From Mactromeris polynyma (lineage: Eukaryota; Mollusca; Bivalvia; Venerida; Mactridae), in the NCBI GenBank assembly GCA_032209605.1, contig JASFXZ010000001.1, positions 8,185,703 to 8,249,702 on the forward strand: 64,000 bases of DNA, in the 5' to 3' direction. Both the position numbers and the translations under genes were made by a program. A model generated the notes under the pieces. It had not been told where the DNA came from and ran no database searches. It worked only from the letters and a program-made list of their open reading frames with translations. Positions 1-13,488 of this stretch are shown here, in pieces (position 1 is the first letter of the stretch; every line of letters starts with the position of its first letter).

Positions 1-3000
1 ATTAATTTGCTTGGAAAGTCGCCATTTTCCGTTACCGTTTTTAGCGCTGCCGTTCATTTCTTGCGGTTTTCTAATAGTGTGACTACGTTAATACTTAATT
101 TCTTAAACTCAATACTAAAGATTTTATATTTGGTAATATAACACACGTATTTTAAGCAACACCCAGGCATCAATAATCGAATAATTATGTTCCGTATCGG
201 TGTATGTAAATATACTCGGTTTATATGGCTGGCGCCGTCTATTTGCTACGTATCTATAACTGAATGACTTGGTCGCATCACACATTCACCAACTATTAAG
301 TACATGAGTGTTATTCGGTCTGTGAGAAACTTATTTATTCTATTGGTCATATATGTCCGTCAAGATTATGTTTGATGCGAACAGACAGTAGAATCATAAT
401 TATGATCATTTTATTGACAAATATCGTCAGATTTGGCGGAAGCTTGTCACTGGCGATGTAAGGGTCGAATTCTTAATGTACACGGAGTCTACAAACCCGT
501 GAAAACAAACACCAGATTTCTGGATTCAGCAATTTGTTACTATATTTAAAATGTACTTTTGGTTTATTTTACGGCCAATAATTTGACGCAACGGTTTAAT
601 CGTGTTTAAATATTGATAGATCTACCGAAATATGAGTTACACGTGACCCGCGTTCATATTTATCCGCCCGACTATTAGAGGGGCATATATATGCCAATTT
701 CAGTTTTTTGGCCAATGTCGAAACCCGTCTGTTAAGATAACTTAGGACACAAAAGTACATTCAAAATTTACGCTGTGATTATTGCTTTAATGAGTAATAT
801 TACTATTAATGTTTTTTTTATTTTTTTCCGATTTAACACTGTAAATACTGGTAGCATTACGTGCAGTCGAATTTGAATTAGCTGAAATAGGTTTCTCTGC
901 TACATATTATATTACAAAATGTACTTTCTCTGTTCCAATGTAAATCGTGCACTTGTCTAAAGTGAATAACCTTTTTGTTCGTACAAAGGTATTTATTTCT
1001 GGCCAATGTCTGTGTGCCTTGATTAAATTAGAAGAATCACCGCACGCCCCGCTATTGAAGACATAGCTATTATACCAATCGTTTTTAATGATTCAAATAT
1101 TGAACATTACAATTCCAAACAGTGGATCAATTCTATAATTGCAAGTAAACGCTGCATACCGGAAATACCTCCTTTGCGTCTAGTGTGCCCCATTTCCGGT
1201 TGCGAAGATTCGCTGAAAATACGGCAACGATTCCATAGAATCTTTTTCTTTCCGGTTTGACAGGATTTGTCGCCATTAGAATCAACAGAGCTTACATTGC
1301 TAGCATGTCGCGCTTTAATCAGTGCCATAATTACTTCACTCGAGCTATCGGTCATTAAGGTGTTTTTTTACATTTTTTGTTCAAATATTTATCGCTTCCT
1401 TTTATGAGAAACTTGCTGAGGCTTGTTTCAGCTTCACAATGAAGGTATAAAAATCTCCAACATAGTTGAACGCTATAAATATGCTTTAGCAACGCAGACA
1501 TCAAATATTCATGATTTGCCTCTCGTCTTTCCCCGTAATCTTATAGATTACGTACGTGAGATTGCGAGATTTGGCGCAATGATTGGAGAAGATTGAACGC
1601 TAGCAACAACAAATTACACCAAGTCTCGGGACTACTTTCACGCCTTGGGAATTCTTAAATTGACACGTACATCATCAATGTAAGGTTTGCATTTGGGACA
1701 TTTACGTCCTATCGTGATTTCACGTATATTTGTTTCAAACTAATCAGCTATCAGGTCCAAGAGATTGGTAACAAAATGGAAGTCATTTGTTGCTGTCAAA
1801 TTCTCTTGAATAGGAGGAATTAGATTCCTCTTGGATTGAGATCAATCTAACCAAACAATCTTGTTGTTTGCAATTCAGCTTTGCTTTCCCTAACTTTAAA
1901 TGTTATAAATTGTTTAATGTCATAAATTGGATAAGCATACGTTTATTACTTGTTAATAAATACTGATTATTGTTTAATAATCGTACTTTTTTAAAACAAA
2001 TTAAAAAAGACCTCTCCTGCGTTCTGTAACCTGTGGGCTGATTTGTTTTTTAAATAATGAAACCGTCTCACGCTTACGTTTTAGCCATAATCTAAGGTGC
2101 GTTGTTTATAGATAGGTAAAATAGAGTTCTACCTAGCACCACGTAGGGAAAAGTGCCGTTTCTTAAACGTTGGAAAAGTAGTCCCTATATTTAGATAAGA
2201 AGCGTGGCTTTGCTAAACAAAATGGCGTCCATGCGGAACAATGTCGCCTAGTCTAGCGTTGTAGCTAGCGAAGCGTTCTGTATGCGTTTTTAGACTGCTA
2301 CCTTTTCTACATAGGCTACATATCCTCGCTTACTGTTGCTCTTGTGTAGTTCAGTGGCGTTGTAATGTTTTCTTGACCTTATCAATGCGGTATTGCTCTG
2401 TCCCCTTTCAGTATTTACCCTTTGGTCCTTTTTATTGTGTCTTGTATCCCTTTCTGTGTGTGCCTCCTCCCTGTGTATATATATATGTCCAGGGAAAATC
2501 TGATTTGAGAATATGGCCCTCTGTGGTCCATATTTGTTTCACTTTGATTTCCAAAGATTTTAGACTATATTGCTATTTAAATTATCAGACAAAACATTGT
2601 TTCCAGCCCATTTATTGTTCGTTTGTTGCGAAATGATAGCGCAAAATGTACACATTCATTTGTGCCAACATTGAGATGTATGAATTTCATTTAGGAATGT
2701 AAGACACAATCCCTCCTGGATAAAGCCCCTCCCGTCGATTTTGATTTTTTTTCAGGTTTGACATCATTTGAATTGGTCAAATCACATCTTAAAGGGGTTG
2801 AAAATAAAACATGCTTCAACGATATGCATACGATAAGCAATGTAATTTGTCATTTGTTTACTTAAAGTACGTACTAGCCTGAAAAATGCAATATATTCAC
2901 TTTAATAGCATTATGTATCAGTTTGGTAAGAAAGAGGTTTTGTCCTATTGCATATATGAATGTTTGTTCGACTGGTGGGAATTCGACACGTCGAATGATT

Positions 3001-3848
3001 CCGGGAAATATACTTTGGCTGGATATTTAATAGATTCTGGAAGTGGAAAACTAGCATCATCCATTGTGGGGATTTATACAAAGTGATTGGCTTTCTGTTG
3101 GGAAATTAGGCCCCAAAAAAGACAAATTGTCCAATTTAGATCGCCGCCCTCTCGCGTGGGGGCTAGCATATTGCTAGGTACATAACAGTATAAAATACGG
3201 AAGGGGTTTTAACCGCATTAGACATTAATGACGGAGGGGCTTTATCCGGTTGCCCAAACACATCAACACAAATTGTCCCTTGACAATGCTGGTCAAATTG
3301 TATTCTTAATGCGTAGAGAACGTAGAGCGTAAATTTGTGTTTGTTACGTATTTAAAAGAGATTTATATTTTACGATTTGTGTCAGTTCTGCATTGAAATA
3401 GATAAATCACATTTACGTTCATTCTCCGCCAATCAATGAACATTGTTGTACAAAATGTACAAAAAGATTTTGGAACAAACTGCCTGAGAACGACACCACG
3501 TATACAGATCATTTTATAGGAAACATCTACTGGTCGCTAATCTGATCGGTGCTCGGTTATTGTGACTGTAACTGTTTGTACTTTCCCAAAACTGGTCAAT
3601 AAAAATAACAAATAATTTCATTTCCTCTCCGGGTCAGACTTAACTTTACCAATGTCAATTCAATTAAGACGCCTGTTATGTCGCCCAATCAGTAGAACGT
3701 ATACTACAGTCATTGTTTAGTGTTCCAGTGAGCGTGGAACATGTTTCTATATGTCCGCATAGTATATATATCGTTACCTTCATTAGAACAATTCTACGAG
3801 CGAAGTTTATTTTTATAAAAATGAAGGAACGAATAGATTGTGTATGTT
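1..3848. other. No gene recognised
   Basis: AT-rich sequence with short open frames (1107-1355 minus, 2373-2636, 2886-3086) that have no recognisable domain, no splice-supported structure and no resemblance to the missing tetraspanin A first exon. It may be upstream DNA or part of that gene's first intron. Confidence 0.5.
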
Positions 3849-4324
3849 AGCTCCAAGAAGTCAGCACGAAGTTCGAAGATCGATGTTCGACATTCAATTT
3901 CGAGCTTGAAACAAATATCGAGCCAGCAGGTAGTTCGATATTCAACTTGTTTAGAAGGCGAATTTCGTGCTAGAACCGAATATAGAGTCAGACAGAAGTT
4001 CGATATTCAACTTGTTTAGAAGGCGAATTTCGTGCTAGAACCGAATATAGAGTCAGACAGAAGTTCGATATTCAACTTGTTTAGAAGGCGAATTTCGTGC
4101 TAGAATCGAATATAGAGGCAGACAGAAGATGGATATTCAGCTTAATGAGAAGTCTAATTTTCTGCATGACCCCAATATCGAGTCAACAGGAACTTTGATA
4201 TTCAACTTACACAGAAGGCGAACTTCCTGCTGGCTCGATATTCACTTTTAGCAGGAACCTCAAAATTCGTTCCCATTTCCAGCTCGAAACTGAAAGTGGA
4301 ACTTCGGGCTGACTTCTCGGAGCT
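3849..4324. mobile_element. TIR element with internal 65-bp tandem repeats
   Basis: The ends are inverted repeats: AGCTCCAAGAAGTCAGCACG at 3849 and, on the other strand, AGCTCCGAGAAGTCAGCCCG ending at 4324 (24 of 26 bases match). Flanks GTGTATGTT (3840-3848) and GTGCATGCT (4325-4333) could be a decayed 9-bp target duplication. The interior has about six degenerate 65-bp units, the central ones nearly identical (GTTCGATATTCAAC at 3933 and 3998, and again about 65 bp on). No transposase; non-autonomous. Confidence 0.7.
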
Positions 4325-4364
4325 GTGCATGCTTGTGTGTAATTTAGATTACGCCGAATTACAA

Positions 4365-4990
4365 CACTAGTTTAGTTATGTATGGCGGCTAGTAGAGCTT
4401 CAACTATTCAACTGTCAACCGATTCGATTTTTCCCCTTCGATTTCGAATTTTTCGATCGAATTTTATATGTATATGTAACAACATTCTAATTCATCATAA
4501 GGCTTTTGCATTAATTTCAGGCAAATTGAAATTAAGAGTTTTGCAAATAAAAATTAATAGACTAAAGAAACAACTTACCTTTTCCCTTGACGCATTCTCA
4601 GCCCTAAGGCCGAACTGTTGCCACACTTTAGATGTGACTAAGCGTGGCTAAAACCCGTGATTACTGTACCAAATAACAGTTTGGCGAACTGGAACTAACC
4701 AAAGCAAATCGAATCGAAAATACCAGGGTATGAATCGTGAATCGAATCGTGAGCTCTGTAGTCGAATTCCGATGCATCGAATCGAATCGTTGAAGCTCTA
4801 GCGGATAGTTGGCCTTACCTCTGTTCCTGGGTTACTAACGTAACCGACAACTTCTTCCCATGAATCAGTGATGGAGGAATCCTAGGGCAAATTACTTAAG
4901 ATGTATTATCGTCTGTCAAATTTTCACAGAGAACATATGACTCAACTGGTATTCGATCATTCAACCTTCAAATTGTCGGTCGAGTCACTC
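4365..4990 (+). repeat. Dispersed bivalve-type repeat, copy 1, split by a MITE
   Basis: The left part (TTTAGTTATGTATGGCGGCTAG, to 4392) and right part (GTTCCTGGGTTACTAACG onward to about 4990) match successive parts of the copies at 43085-43305 and 55095-55365. The shared order is GTTAT..GGCGGC, ACC..GTTCCTGG, GACAACTT, GATGTATTATCRTC. A hAT-like MITE (4393-4800) sits between. Confidence 0.6.
4393..4800. mobile_element. hAT-like MITE
   Basis: 408 bp. It begins TAGAGCTTCAAC and ends GTTGAAGCTCTA, a perfect 12-bp inverted repeat, and has subterminal ATTCGATTC motifs at both ends. It is flanked by GCGGCTAG (4385-4392) and GCGGATAG (4801-4808), an 8-bp target duplication with one difference, typical of hAT elements. 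No transposase. The open frame at 4382-4651 is within it and is not a gene. Confidence 0.8.
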
Positions 4991-7900
4991 AAGTGCACTA
5001 TCTAATATATTGTGTTCCCCACGGAGTAGAATCTAGTTCTTCTTGTAGCATGTTGAACAAGCCCCAAACTATTTTCTTCGAATTACGTAATTTGTACACC
5101 AGATTCATTTGAGTTAAAATATTAGCTCATTAAGTACGGAAGTTATAGACACAGTCCGGTTAATTCTGGATCACCCCTCGTATTTGCCATTACTGTATAG
5201 TGCTGTTAGATTGACCGCGAACAGGTGCATGAACTTCCAGGACCGATCCATGCCTATTTAGGTGAGGAAATTTTCTCGTGCGTAAAATTATAACTGCTGT
5301 TTGGTTTACTTGTCTATCAAAACGTCAACTTTACGGACAGACACGAACACTTCAATACACCTTTTAGAAGAAATGGTCCAGTTAATAAAACTGCACTATA
5401 AAGACGTATAAATTCGCTTGTCCGAGTTGGGAAATCGCCTGCAAAGTCTACCAACTGTTCAGTCCTGCCAGTGTTAGTGTTACCAGCAGAATGCAAATTG
5501 TGGTCTAGGTCTTGGAATTTGATCATAAATTGACAACGCACAATATTTTATAAATCATTTCGAAAGCTCTCAAAATACAGATCTAGGGAAATGTTTATTG
5601 AAAGCGAATTCCAAAATTAGGACCTTAAAATCAATGTTGCCGTTCTTCCATGGGTTGGCATTAAATGCTGTTGAAGCAACTCTTGGTAGTGAATCAGCAT
5701 AAGCACAGTTAAGGGCGGGTAAACACGAGCCTATGTTTGAATATCATTAATTTTACTAGTTTATTGATCCTAACATAATAGACATAGATCATAGATCCAT
5801 GCGTGTTTAGTGATTAAATTGCCTACTATTAAAATGGCCATTCAAATGAAATACTCAGACGCATTCTCGACAGCTCTCGGACATTTCCGTACCACTTCGT
5901 TACTCTACGAATATCCTCTAGTGTATGTCAGGTGGAGAACTACGTGGCAAAATTCAACATTTTGTGCGGTCACAAAATAGTTCTCGTAAAACGGATATAA
6001 CTTCAATAACTTCGATAAATTCACATTAGAAATGGATTGTCGTTGTCATTTCTAGTTAAAAACTACTCACATAATTCAGTCTTCATATAGCTTAAATATG
6101 CGATTCTAATCACATTTCATCAGCACTCCAGCGTTCACGCCGCCATATTGTTTACATGATATTCGAATGGTATTTCCGAAAGAAGTGCCTTACGAACATC
6201 CGAGGCACTGGACGTAGTTGGCCGAGATTTTCCGATTGACCCAGACGATGCTTGTCCTGTTGCCACTGTGGTATTGCTGTGCTTGTTTTAGTCGAAGCCT
6301 AGAAACATTGTTTTGTCTTGTATTCAGATTTCATAAGACTCACCTCTTGCGAAGTGTTGACTGTTTATGATAGAAATATTAAGCTACATAGCGTGGCTCG
6401 AGATTTTCTGAACTTTTACGTTACTTCGGAAACTTCGTTCGCCAGTACCTTCCCAGACGTTAATTGCACTACTTTCTTTACGCCAACTCAAGCTATTAAC
6501 AACTTTTGATGAACGTTAAGTCTGATTGTAATTTACTTTTCATTGTTACATCATTCATTTCTGGTTTGACATTTTCTAGATAGTCTGCTGGGTGTCAGTG
6601 AGTGGAGAGACTCCAATATTCCTCCGTCCGCAGCTTGAGACGCTCGGAAAATTAGCACCGTACATCATAAACGTATCCTAAATTGTCATAGAAACATTCA
6701 TGAATATTTGATGAAATCTGTTGTCTGAAATTACATTATCAGAAATTGCCCAATAGCTTTGATTATACTTCTGGAATTCCCACCTCGTATGGCACATCTT
6801 CTCGCATTAGGTGAGCGAATTGTTTTCATTGCGATATTTTACTTTTCGGACTGTGAAAATTTGTTACGTCGGTTTGATAGAAATGTGTGATATTTCACAC
6901 TGCGGCGGCGACAGTTTTGAAATTAAATATGAACATGTACAATTTGTACACACGTATTGGAGTGAAGACGGACGTCTTGGGGTAGTAATAGTCTGAGATT
7001 TACAAGTTCTGAGACATCCTTTCCGTTGCCCTTAAATGTGTTGTTACAAGTGTGCTGACATGACGTCATGTTCTCTAGATTTAATTGATTAGTTACAAGT
7101 TCTTAGACCGGGTTGAACTTCTCGCTGTCGTATTTCTGTTTAATTACATCCAGCGATTGAAACACCATGTTAAAGCTAACCTGTATTCCAATGTCCTACG
7201 ATTGGTGTTAAATTGACAAAACATACCTTACTTCCAACAATAGACGATGCGGGACCTCGAAGTAATTGATAAAACTGATTTATCTGAGCTGCTTTTTTCC
7301 AATCTCTGCATTAAAGGTGCCGATTAAACACATGGAACGTGTCGCTTGTACTTCGTGAATCCGGTTTATGGTGGTAGATTCATGCTACGTTACTGCGTGA
7401 TTTGTTTTCTCAAATAAATTTTCCGAAAATTACTAAAATTGAAAAAGTACTGGCATTCCTTAAGAGCAGAATCGCTGGCTTTAGTGCAAGTCAGCAAAAC
7501 ACCACACGCTTTAAATGCGTGGTCTATTGAATTTAAAGTTTCCATATCGACATTATTACTTCGTACAACGATAACACCATACGCTAGAAACACTTGCTGG
7601 CAAATTAATGCTCAATACATCATATTCGGTTTGTTAATGTTTCAAGTGGAAATTTCTTTAGCTGTTATTTAATTTCTTGTAAATCATGTTACCTCATCAA
7701 TACGACGTCTGTCAACTAAGACTCTTGCATCGTAGTAACTAGATCTAACATTAAACCATTAGTATGTTTTGCATAGGAAACATCAGAAATGGCAGAAGAT
7801 ACAATTCTTCATTAATTGCATGACATAAGAGAATTCAGCATACAATAATAATATCAATTTACTAACTTGCTGTCTCAGTATGAAATGTATGGCACCAATA

Positions 7901-8454
7901 TTCAGAATAGAGCCGAGTCTTTTATGAAGAAATTGTTCTTGTCGGTTTTTTATCACCAGTATGATTAGTTTAGCATTAAATATTTATCACCAAACTGGGA
8001 ATTGTATCCTTATACGATATGTAAGTATATCCCTTATAATGGACCAATATATTTCCCAGCATGTTTATTTACTATCTTGTCAATTGTCTCTAAAGACGGT
8101 AATATTCAATACTCAGACATTCGCTTTCCGACCTTTTGATTGTGTTAAAGTCACAAATTGAATTTTAAGTGTTTTATGCGTACCGTCACACGTCATACGT
8201 TTATGCTTTGTGTCTGTGTGTCGCCCACATGAGGGAAGACGTGCTGTTTTTAATGTCTATCAAGAGCTTTCTAAACATTAACATGATATAATATTAAATA
8301 AAATGGAGCCGCCATGTCGTATGTATTAGTTTTTGTTTGTTACATACCTCCTGTTAAGATTCACAGAGTAATCAATGAAGACTATGTTGCATTAGTCTTA
8401 GTCTTGTATATAGTTTTAACTTCTATGATAGTATTGAGAATGTTGCGTAGTGCT
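4991..8454. other. No gene recognised
   Basis: AT-rich; the open frames at 5317-5541, 6318-6509, 6811-6996, 7390-7672, 7961-8161 and 8314-8450 have no domain and random-looking composition. Donor-like sites were scanned for the missing TM1 exon of tetraspanin A; none followed a hydrophobic phase-0 segment like CYNIVIL. Confidence 0.5.
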
Positions 8455-8458
8455 CCTC

Positions 8459-8915
8459 CTTGGTGGTGTCACACTTTGTGGTGTCACACTTTGTGGTGTC
8501 AAACTTTGTGGTGTCACACCTTGTGGTGTCACACTTTGTGGTGTCACACTTGTGGTGTCACACTTGTGGTGTCACACTTGGTGGTGTCACACTTGGTGGT
8601 GTACCTTCGTTTCCTGCAAGGTAATTCCTAAACAAATGTGGTGTCACACTTTGTGGTGTCACACTTTGTGGTGTCACACTTTGTGGTGTCACACTTTGTG
8701 GTGTCACACCTTGTGGTGTCACACTTTGTGGTGTCACACTTGGTGGTGTCACACTTGGTGGTGTCACACTTGGTGGTGTACCTTCGTTTCCTGCAAGGTA
8801 ATTCCTAAACAAATGTGGTGTCACACTTTGTGGTGTCACACTTTGTGGTGTCACACTTGGTGGTGTCACACTTGGTGGTGTCACACTTGGTGGTGTCACA
8901 CTTGGTGGTGTACCT
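8459..8915. repeat. 15-bp minisatellite in three blocks
   Basis: The unit TGGTGTCACACTTTG and variants (CTTGG, CCTTG) are repeated in three blocks, each followed by the same non-repeat tail GTACCTTCGTTTCCTGCAAG, starting at 8601, 8778 and 8910. Because 15 is divisible by three, the array is open in several frames (SVTPP repeats on the minus strand, CGVTL/WCHTL on plus); these open frames are not genes. Confidence 0.95.
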
Positions 8916-9390
8916 TCATTATCTGCAAGGTAATTCCTAAAAAAATGTTCGTATGACATAACACTACCTATTCATTTAAATGGGCTATCAATGTTCTGAG
9001 GTGTCTGCGGTGAATTGTTTGGCTCCATATTAATATTTGAAACTTTGAATGACCATAAAAGGAATAAACAGAACAAATAATTACATACCCACCTAAATTC
9101 TGCTGGGTATGGTTATGCTAAACAAATAATTTAAGAATGGCCTAAGATAACTTGCTTATCGTTCATTTGTTGTTGAACCATAGCCTTTACTCGCCACTCT
9201 GACAGCTTATTGAGCTCAGGGCTGTTGAACTTTACTCGTCGAGTCTGAGATATGATTGCCCGGTTATTTAATCAATGCTAACTGAGCGCTGAGTATTCTT
9301 GGTGCCCATTTTCTTTGAATTTGAGTGTGAATCTGAGATTTGAGAGTAAGAATTAAACAGCACTAATAGTTTACTCTTCATCCACGTGTC

Positions 9391-9535
9391 TCGCTCAAAT
9401 CTCTAGGAACGTATAAAAAAGAACAACACCCAGTAATCAACTTTATCCATCCCATTCGCTCAAGTATCTAGGCACGTATCAAAGAGAACAACACCCAGTA
9501 AGCAATTTTATCCGTCCCTTTCACTCAAATCACCA
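9391..9535. repeat. 65-bp tandem duplication, 2.2 copies
   Basis: TCGCTCAA starts at 9391 and 9456, with a third partial unit TCACTCAAAT at 9521; the spacing is 65 bp each time. Shared interior GAACAACACCCAGTAA. Unrelated in sequence to the 65-bp units at 3.9-4.3 kb. Confidence 0.85.
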
Positions 9536-9795
9536 AACGTAGAATCAGCAGAGAGAAGTTTGACATCAGAGGGCAAAGTGATAAACATAGATTAAAATTT
9601 CTCTCGGTTCGTACAAGATTTAGACCGGTTATTACGTATATTACTCCCGTTCGGTTAAGTGTACGAATACTCGCATATTTATTAAGACGACGCGCAGTGT
9701 GAAGCTTCTCTTGGTAAATGTATCGTCAAAACGTTTAGAAAGGTTAAAGGCCTGGTAGGGCAAAAATATAACACAATTATCTTTTTTTATTTCAG

Positions 9796-9996
9796 ATAAT
9801 TGGATGCGGCGTGTTAGGTGTGGGCGTATGGTTACTGGTGAAGGAGTTCAACACACGGGAAATGTCTGCGATCATGGGTTCCCGTCTTCTTGAAATGCTT
9901 ACATACGGACTTATTGCTGGCGGCGGGGCTGCCACTGTGCTGGCTTTCTGTGGATGTTGTGGAACAATGAAACAGGAACGATTTGTTCTTGGATTT
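9796..9996 (+). CDS. Tetraspanin A exon: end of TM1, EC1, TM2, GCCG loop
   Basis: The acceptor is TTTCAG ending at 9795 and the donor GTGAGT starts at 9997; 201 bp, 67 codons, phase 0 at both ends. It begins in the middle of TM1 (IIGCGVLGVGVWLLV), followed by a short EC1, then TM2 (YGLIAGGGAATVLAFCGCCG). The FCGCCGTM segment matches the GCCG motif at the cytoplasmic end of TM2 in tetraspanins, with Cys residues that are usually palmitoylated in the family. It aligns without gaps to 57342-57542 of gene B, with 37 of 67 residues identical by hand count. The reading frame continues a few codons into the intron, but the exon ends at the conserved F before the donor. Confidence 0.95.
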
Positions 9997-12900
9997 GTGA
10001 GTAGTATTTCTGCTTAATTGCCATCGAGTTCTGTATACCAGTTAGATTATTGTCAACCAAAATACAACAGCAATTTTTGATGATCTTATATTGCCGACCG
10101 GTCAGTAATAATAACACGCGTCTTAATGTCTTTGGATCGTCTTTGAAACACGGATACGTTGATATATTTTAACATACATGACATGTGTCGAAGAAGTTTT
10201 ACTCAAATTCCATTTCGTTACGGCGTACCGCTAATCTTGTTTGAAAACATTTCCTATGAAAATGTATTAACAATGCGTGACACAAAGAATGAATCTTAGC
10301 CTCTATCGTTTTAAAACTTTAAGACGTAACCTAATATTACAATTGTTATAACATAATAAGCACGGTTAGCTGTAAAAGTTGTCAACACGATTTAGTCCCT
10401 TAAAAAGCGTTTCCGTCGTTGTTTTTAGAATGTAATCAAACAAATGACAATGGAGTCCTCTTTGTGTCAAAATGAATGACAACCAAAGTTTCTGTGACAA
10501 AAATGGAGACAGTAATACAGCAGCTGTAGTTTTTTCTCTGTGTAAAATAGCCCAGTTGGCATTGTGTGGAGTAAATAATAATTAAACATCGACACGCCTC
10601 AGTCGGAACGATTGATGTTATTCTTATGCTGTATGTCCTAATTGGCGTCAAGTTGCTGAATTAGTCGTTCCAGTTGTATACAATATAGTTCTAGTTTAAA
10701 TAATGGTCATTACATGCAATAGAAATGTACTGGATGTCACAAGCTATAAAGTTTAATTCTAGGCTTGTTCAAGTTAAGTCAGACGTTCAAATTCTGTATT
10801 TTGTTTCTTTACGCCATTCGAGTAAGATTTTAACTGTATACAGCTATTTTGTAACGCGGGATTAGAGGGAAAATCCATCAATTCGGAGTCGATCATTTCT
10901 CGACAACACTTACGTATGTAAGTCGGCTTGCTCTCCACGAATATTAGCCCTACCCTGGACAGGAAAGTAATCTAACAGACTGGGATTTCTTTAATTTTGC
11001 CAGTGTTGACACGCCAAAGGTCTGCGAGATTGTATATTGCGTAAATTAGTTTTTTACATACGATATGGCTTCACCGTTTCTAATTTATAAGTCGGCTACT
11101 GTTTGGCATTAAATGATTTACACAGAAACTAATTTCAAAATCTGCAATTTTTGTGATCATAGATCTTTGCAATAGTGTCAAGTTTATGATGTAAAGTGCA
11201 AGGCAAATCTGACTCCTCGATTTAGCGATATGCAAATATCAAAAGAAATAGCTTTATAAACATGTAAATAGTTTCCAATTGTTACAGCGTCTGGGAAACT
11301 TGCGTATATTTTCGCGTTTCTGTTAATATGCGTCGCGCGAAATTTATTTACATATTGTCGAACGTATGGATTTATTTTTACAGTCACAGTTTTGTTACAA
11401 GTGTATTCCAGCAGGGGGTGGGTGGGGATCGTGTAGGTCAAAAATTCAGATTGTGCTAAGTACGCACATGCTGTCAGGGGCGTATAGATTCCTATAATCC
11501 TACAGTGTTTTTTTGAAAAATCGATAAAATAAAATGGCTAAAACTGCAATAAGATATTTAATGTTTGCTTTTGCTATTATTGTAAACATATTTATCGGAA
11601 CGATATATACACCAAAACAATCTCTGACGATCTAGCTACCATGTCACCGGACCCCCCCCCCCCCCCTAAAACTAGGCATATGCACCAATTTCAGCTAAGC
11701 TACGCCCCTGTCTGTTTTTTTTGTTATTTAAAACCATTTTCCCAGTTCGGCCTCATGTATGTGAAGATCTTCGGTACATTTTTTCACGTTTTGATGATAA
11801 ATAATTTGTCAATGAAAACAGCATGAATGTTTATGTTTGGTTATGAAAAAATCACATGATGAAGGAGAGTTTGTGATTTATTAAGCATTCATGTCAAAGC
11901 CGTTGTCGGACGATGGAAGTTATGTGGCATTACAAAGCCATTTTACAAGTCCCTGCGGTGTGACTCGAATCTGGTGCCATAGAGTCCTACTTTGTAATAC
12001 TGCAATCTATTATTTTAACCCGTTGATGTTTCAATCAAAACTTGCAATGCAGTCAGTAAGATTAGTTTCATTTACGTGCGCTACATGCTTCGATTATGAA
12101 ACTCTATTATAACTGCCAATTTCCAATGTCTGCGATATTTAAATATGTGTGTTTACGACAATATTGTAAGTTATCCCCGAGATCTACTAGTCTGTCAAAG
12201 CCAAATGCCATCTCGGTAGTGTTTCCATGTTCAAATATATCGGAAATTCTCCGTGATTTGACAGTATACGATTTAAACGATTCCATCTTTGATTCGTAGT
12301 CAGGAATAACAAGACAAACTGAAGGACTTATGTTCGCATGGATGATTTTAGTTACGAATAATTATAGAATAGTTGACGTGATTTATCGATTCTGAAACTG
12401 AAATGAAATAAACCACAAAATACATGTGGCATTAATTTGAATTTATGTCCCTTCGCGTAGGAAATGTACACGATAACATAGAATCTCGCGATACGCCACG
12501 GGTATCGATCGCCCCGAGAATTGATCGGGATACCGAGAAATTAATAAAAAAAGTCCAGGGAAACTTATCAGCGATTTTGATAAAAATGAATTAGGGCACT
12601 TCGTCTGAATGTCTGGTTTTTTATTTCGAGAATTTTTTATCTTGCTTCCTATTGACGTAACGGATTTATGAACAAATTAAATCAACTAGAAATGCGATGA
12701 AATAGAGCTATTCCAAAGAGTACAAGCTCTGTTTGATAGTATTAATTCGATTTCATTGAACATAAATTCGATTATTCAATTTGTATGACAAAGTGTACGT
12801 ATAATTGTAGATTTAGTTATTTAAGCGGGGAGTGCCTGTGTGTCCTGTGTATTTTATGCAACGTTTTCATGCATGCCTTCCCAACATGGTGCTAAACGAA

Positions 12901-13488
12901 AGTTATGTCGTGTTTTATGACTAATGCTTAATGTATTAAGGACCAGCGCACCTATGTTAAACGTATATCTAATGGGTTAACGAGTCAGTCTTCTTTACAA
13001 AGTACATTAAAGTAGTGCTCCAAATGTTGCAACCGTATTGTCTTTGTTAGTTTCTAAATTGTAATGCAAATGCATACGCATTTTCGTGTGAACTGGCGAA
13101 GTAATATACGTATGATGCTACTGTTTGTTGTATTGTTATAGAGAGAATTGTTAAGTAGTGTCCAATGTTTAAATGCTTTGTTGTAACATTTATATCGGTC
13201 GTAAATCAGTATATATACTCAACTTCACCGTGATCAATTTCAAATAGTGTAAAAGCTAGTGACAACCATTTCTATGCCAAATTTGAGGCCGCGTTGGGCC
13301 CCATTTCTCAAGGTAAACGTATATATTTTTCCCCTACTTAGAAAGAAAATTCTCCTTCAGTAAAAAATTTCGCCTTATAAATATTCAAATTTGGTGATTC
13401 CGGATGCAAAATTCCCCTATCAAAAGGACCCGCCATACTTCCCCTAAAACTGAAAAAAATGACTGAGTGTATATATTTTATATTTCAG
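9997..13488 (+). other. Tetraspanin A intron, no other gene seen
   Basis: 3.5 kb, AT-rich. It contains a 14-base C run near 11650-11665. Open frames inside it (10436-10651 minus, 11184-11441 minus, 11641-12299 plus) show no domain. Confidence 0.6.

Noticed and set aside
8450..8959. Frames of 168 (plus) and 133 (minus) codons as low-complexity proteins
   Set aside because: 15-bp minisatellite open in several frames on both strands at once.
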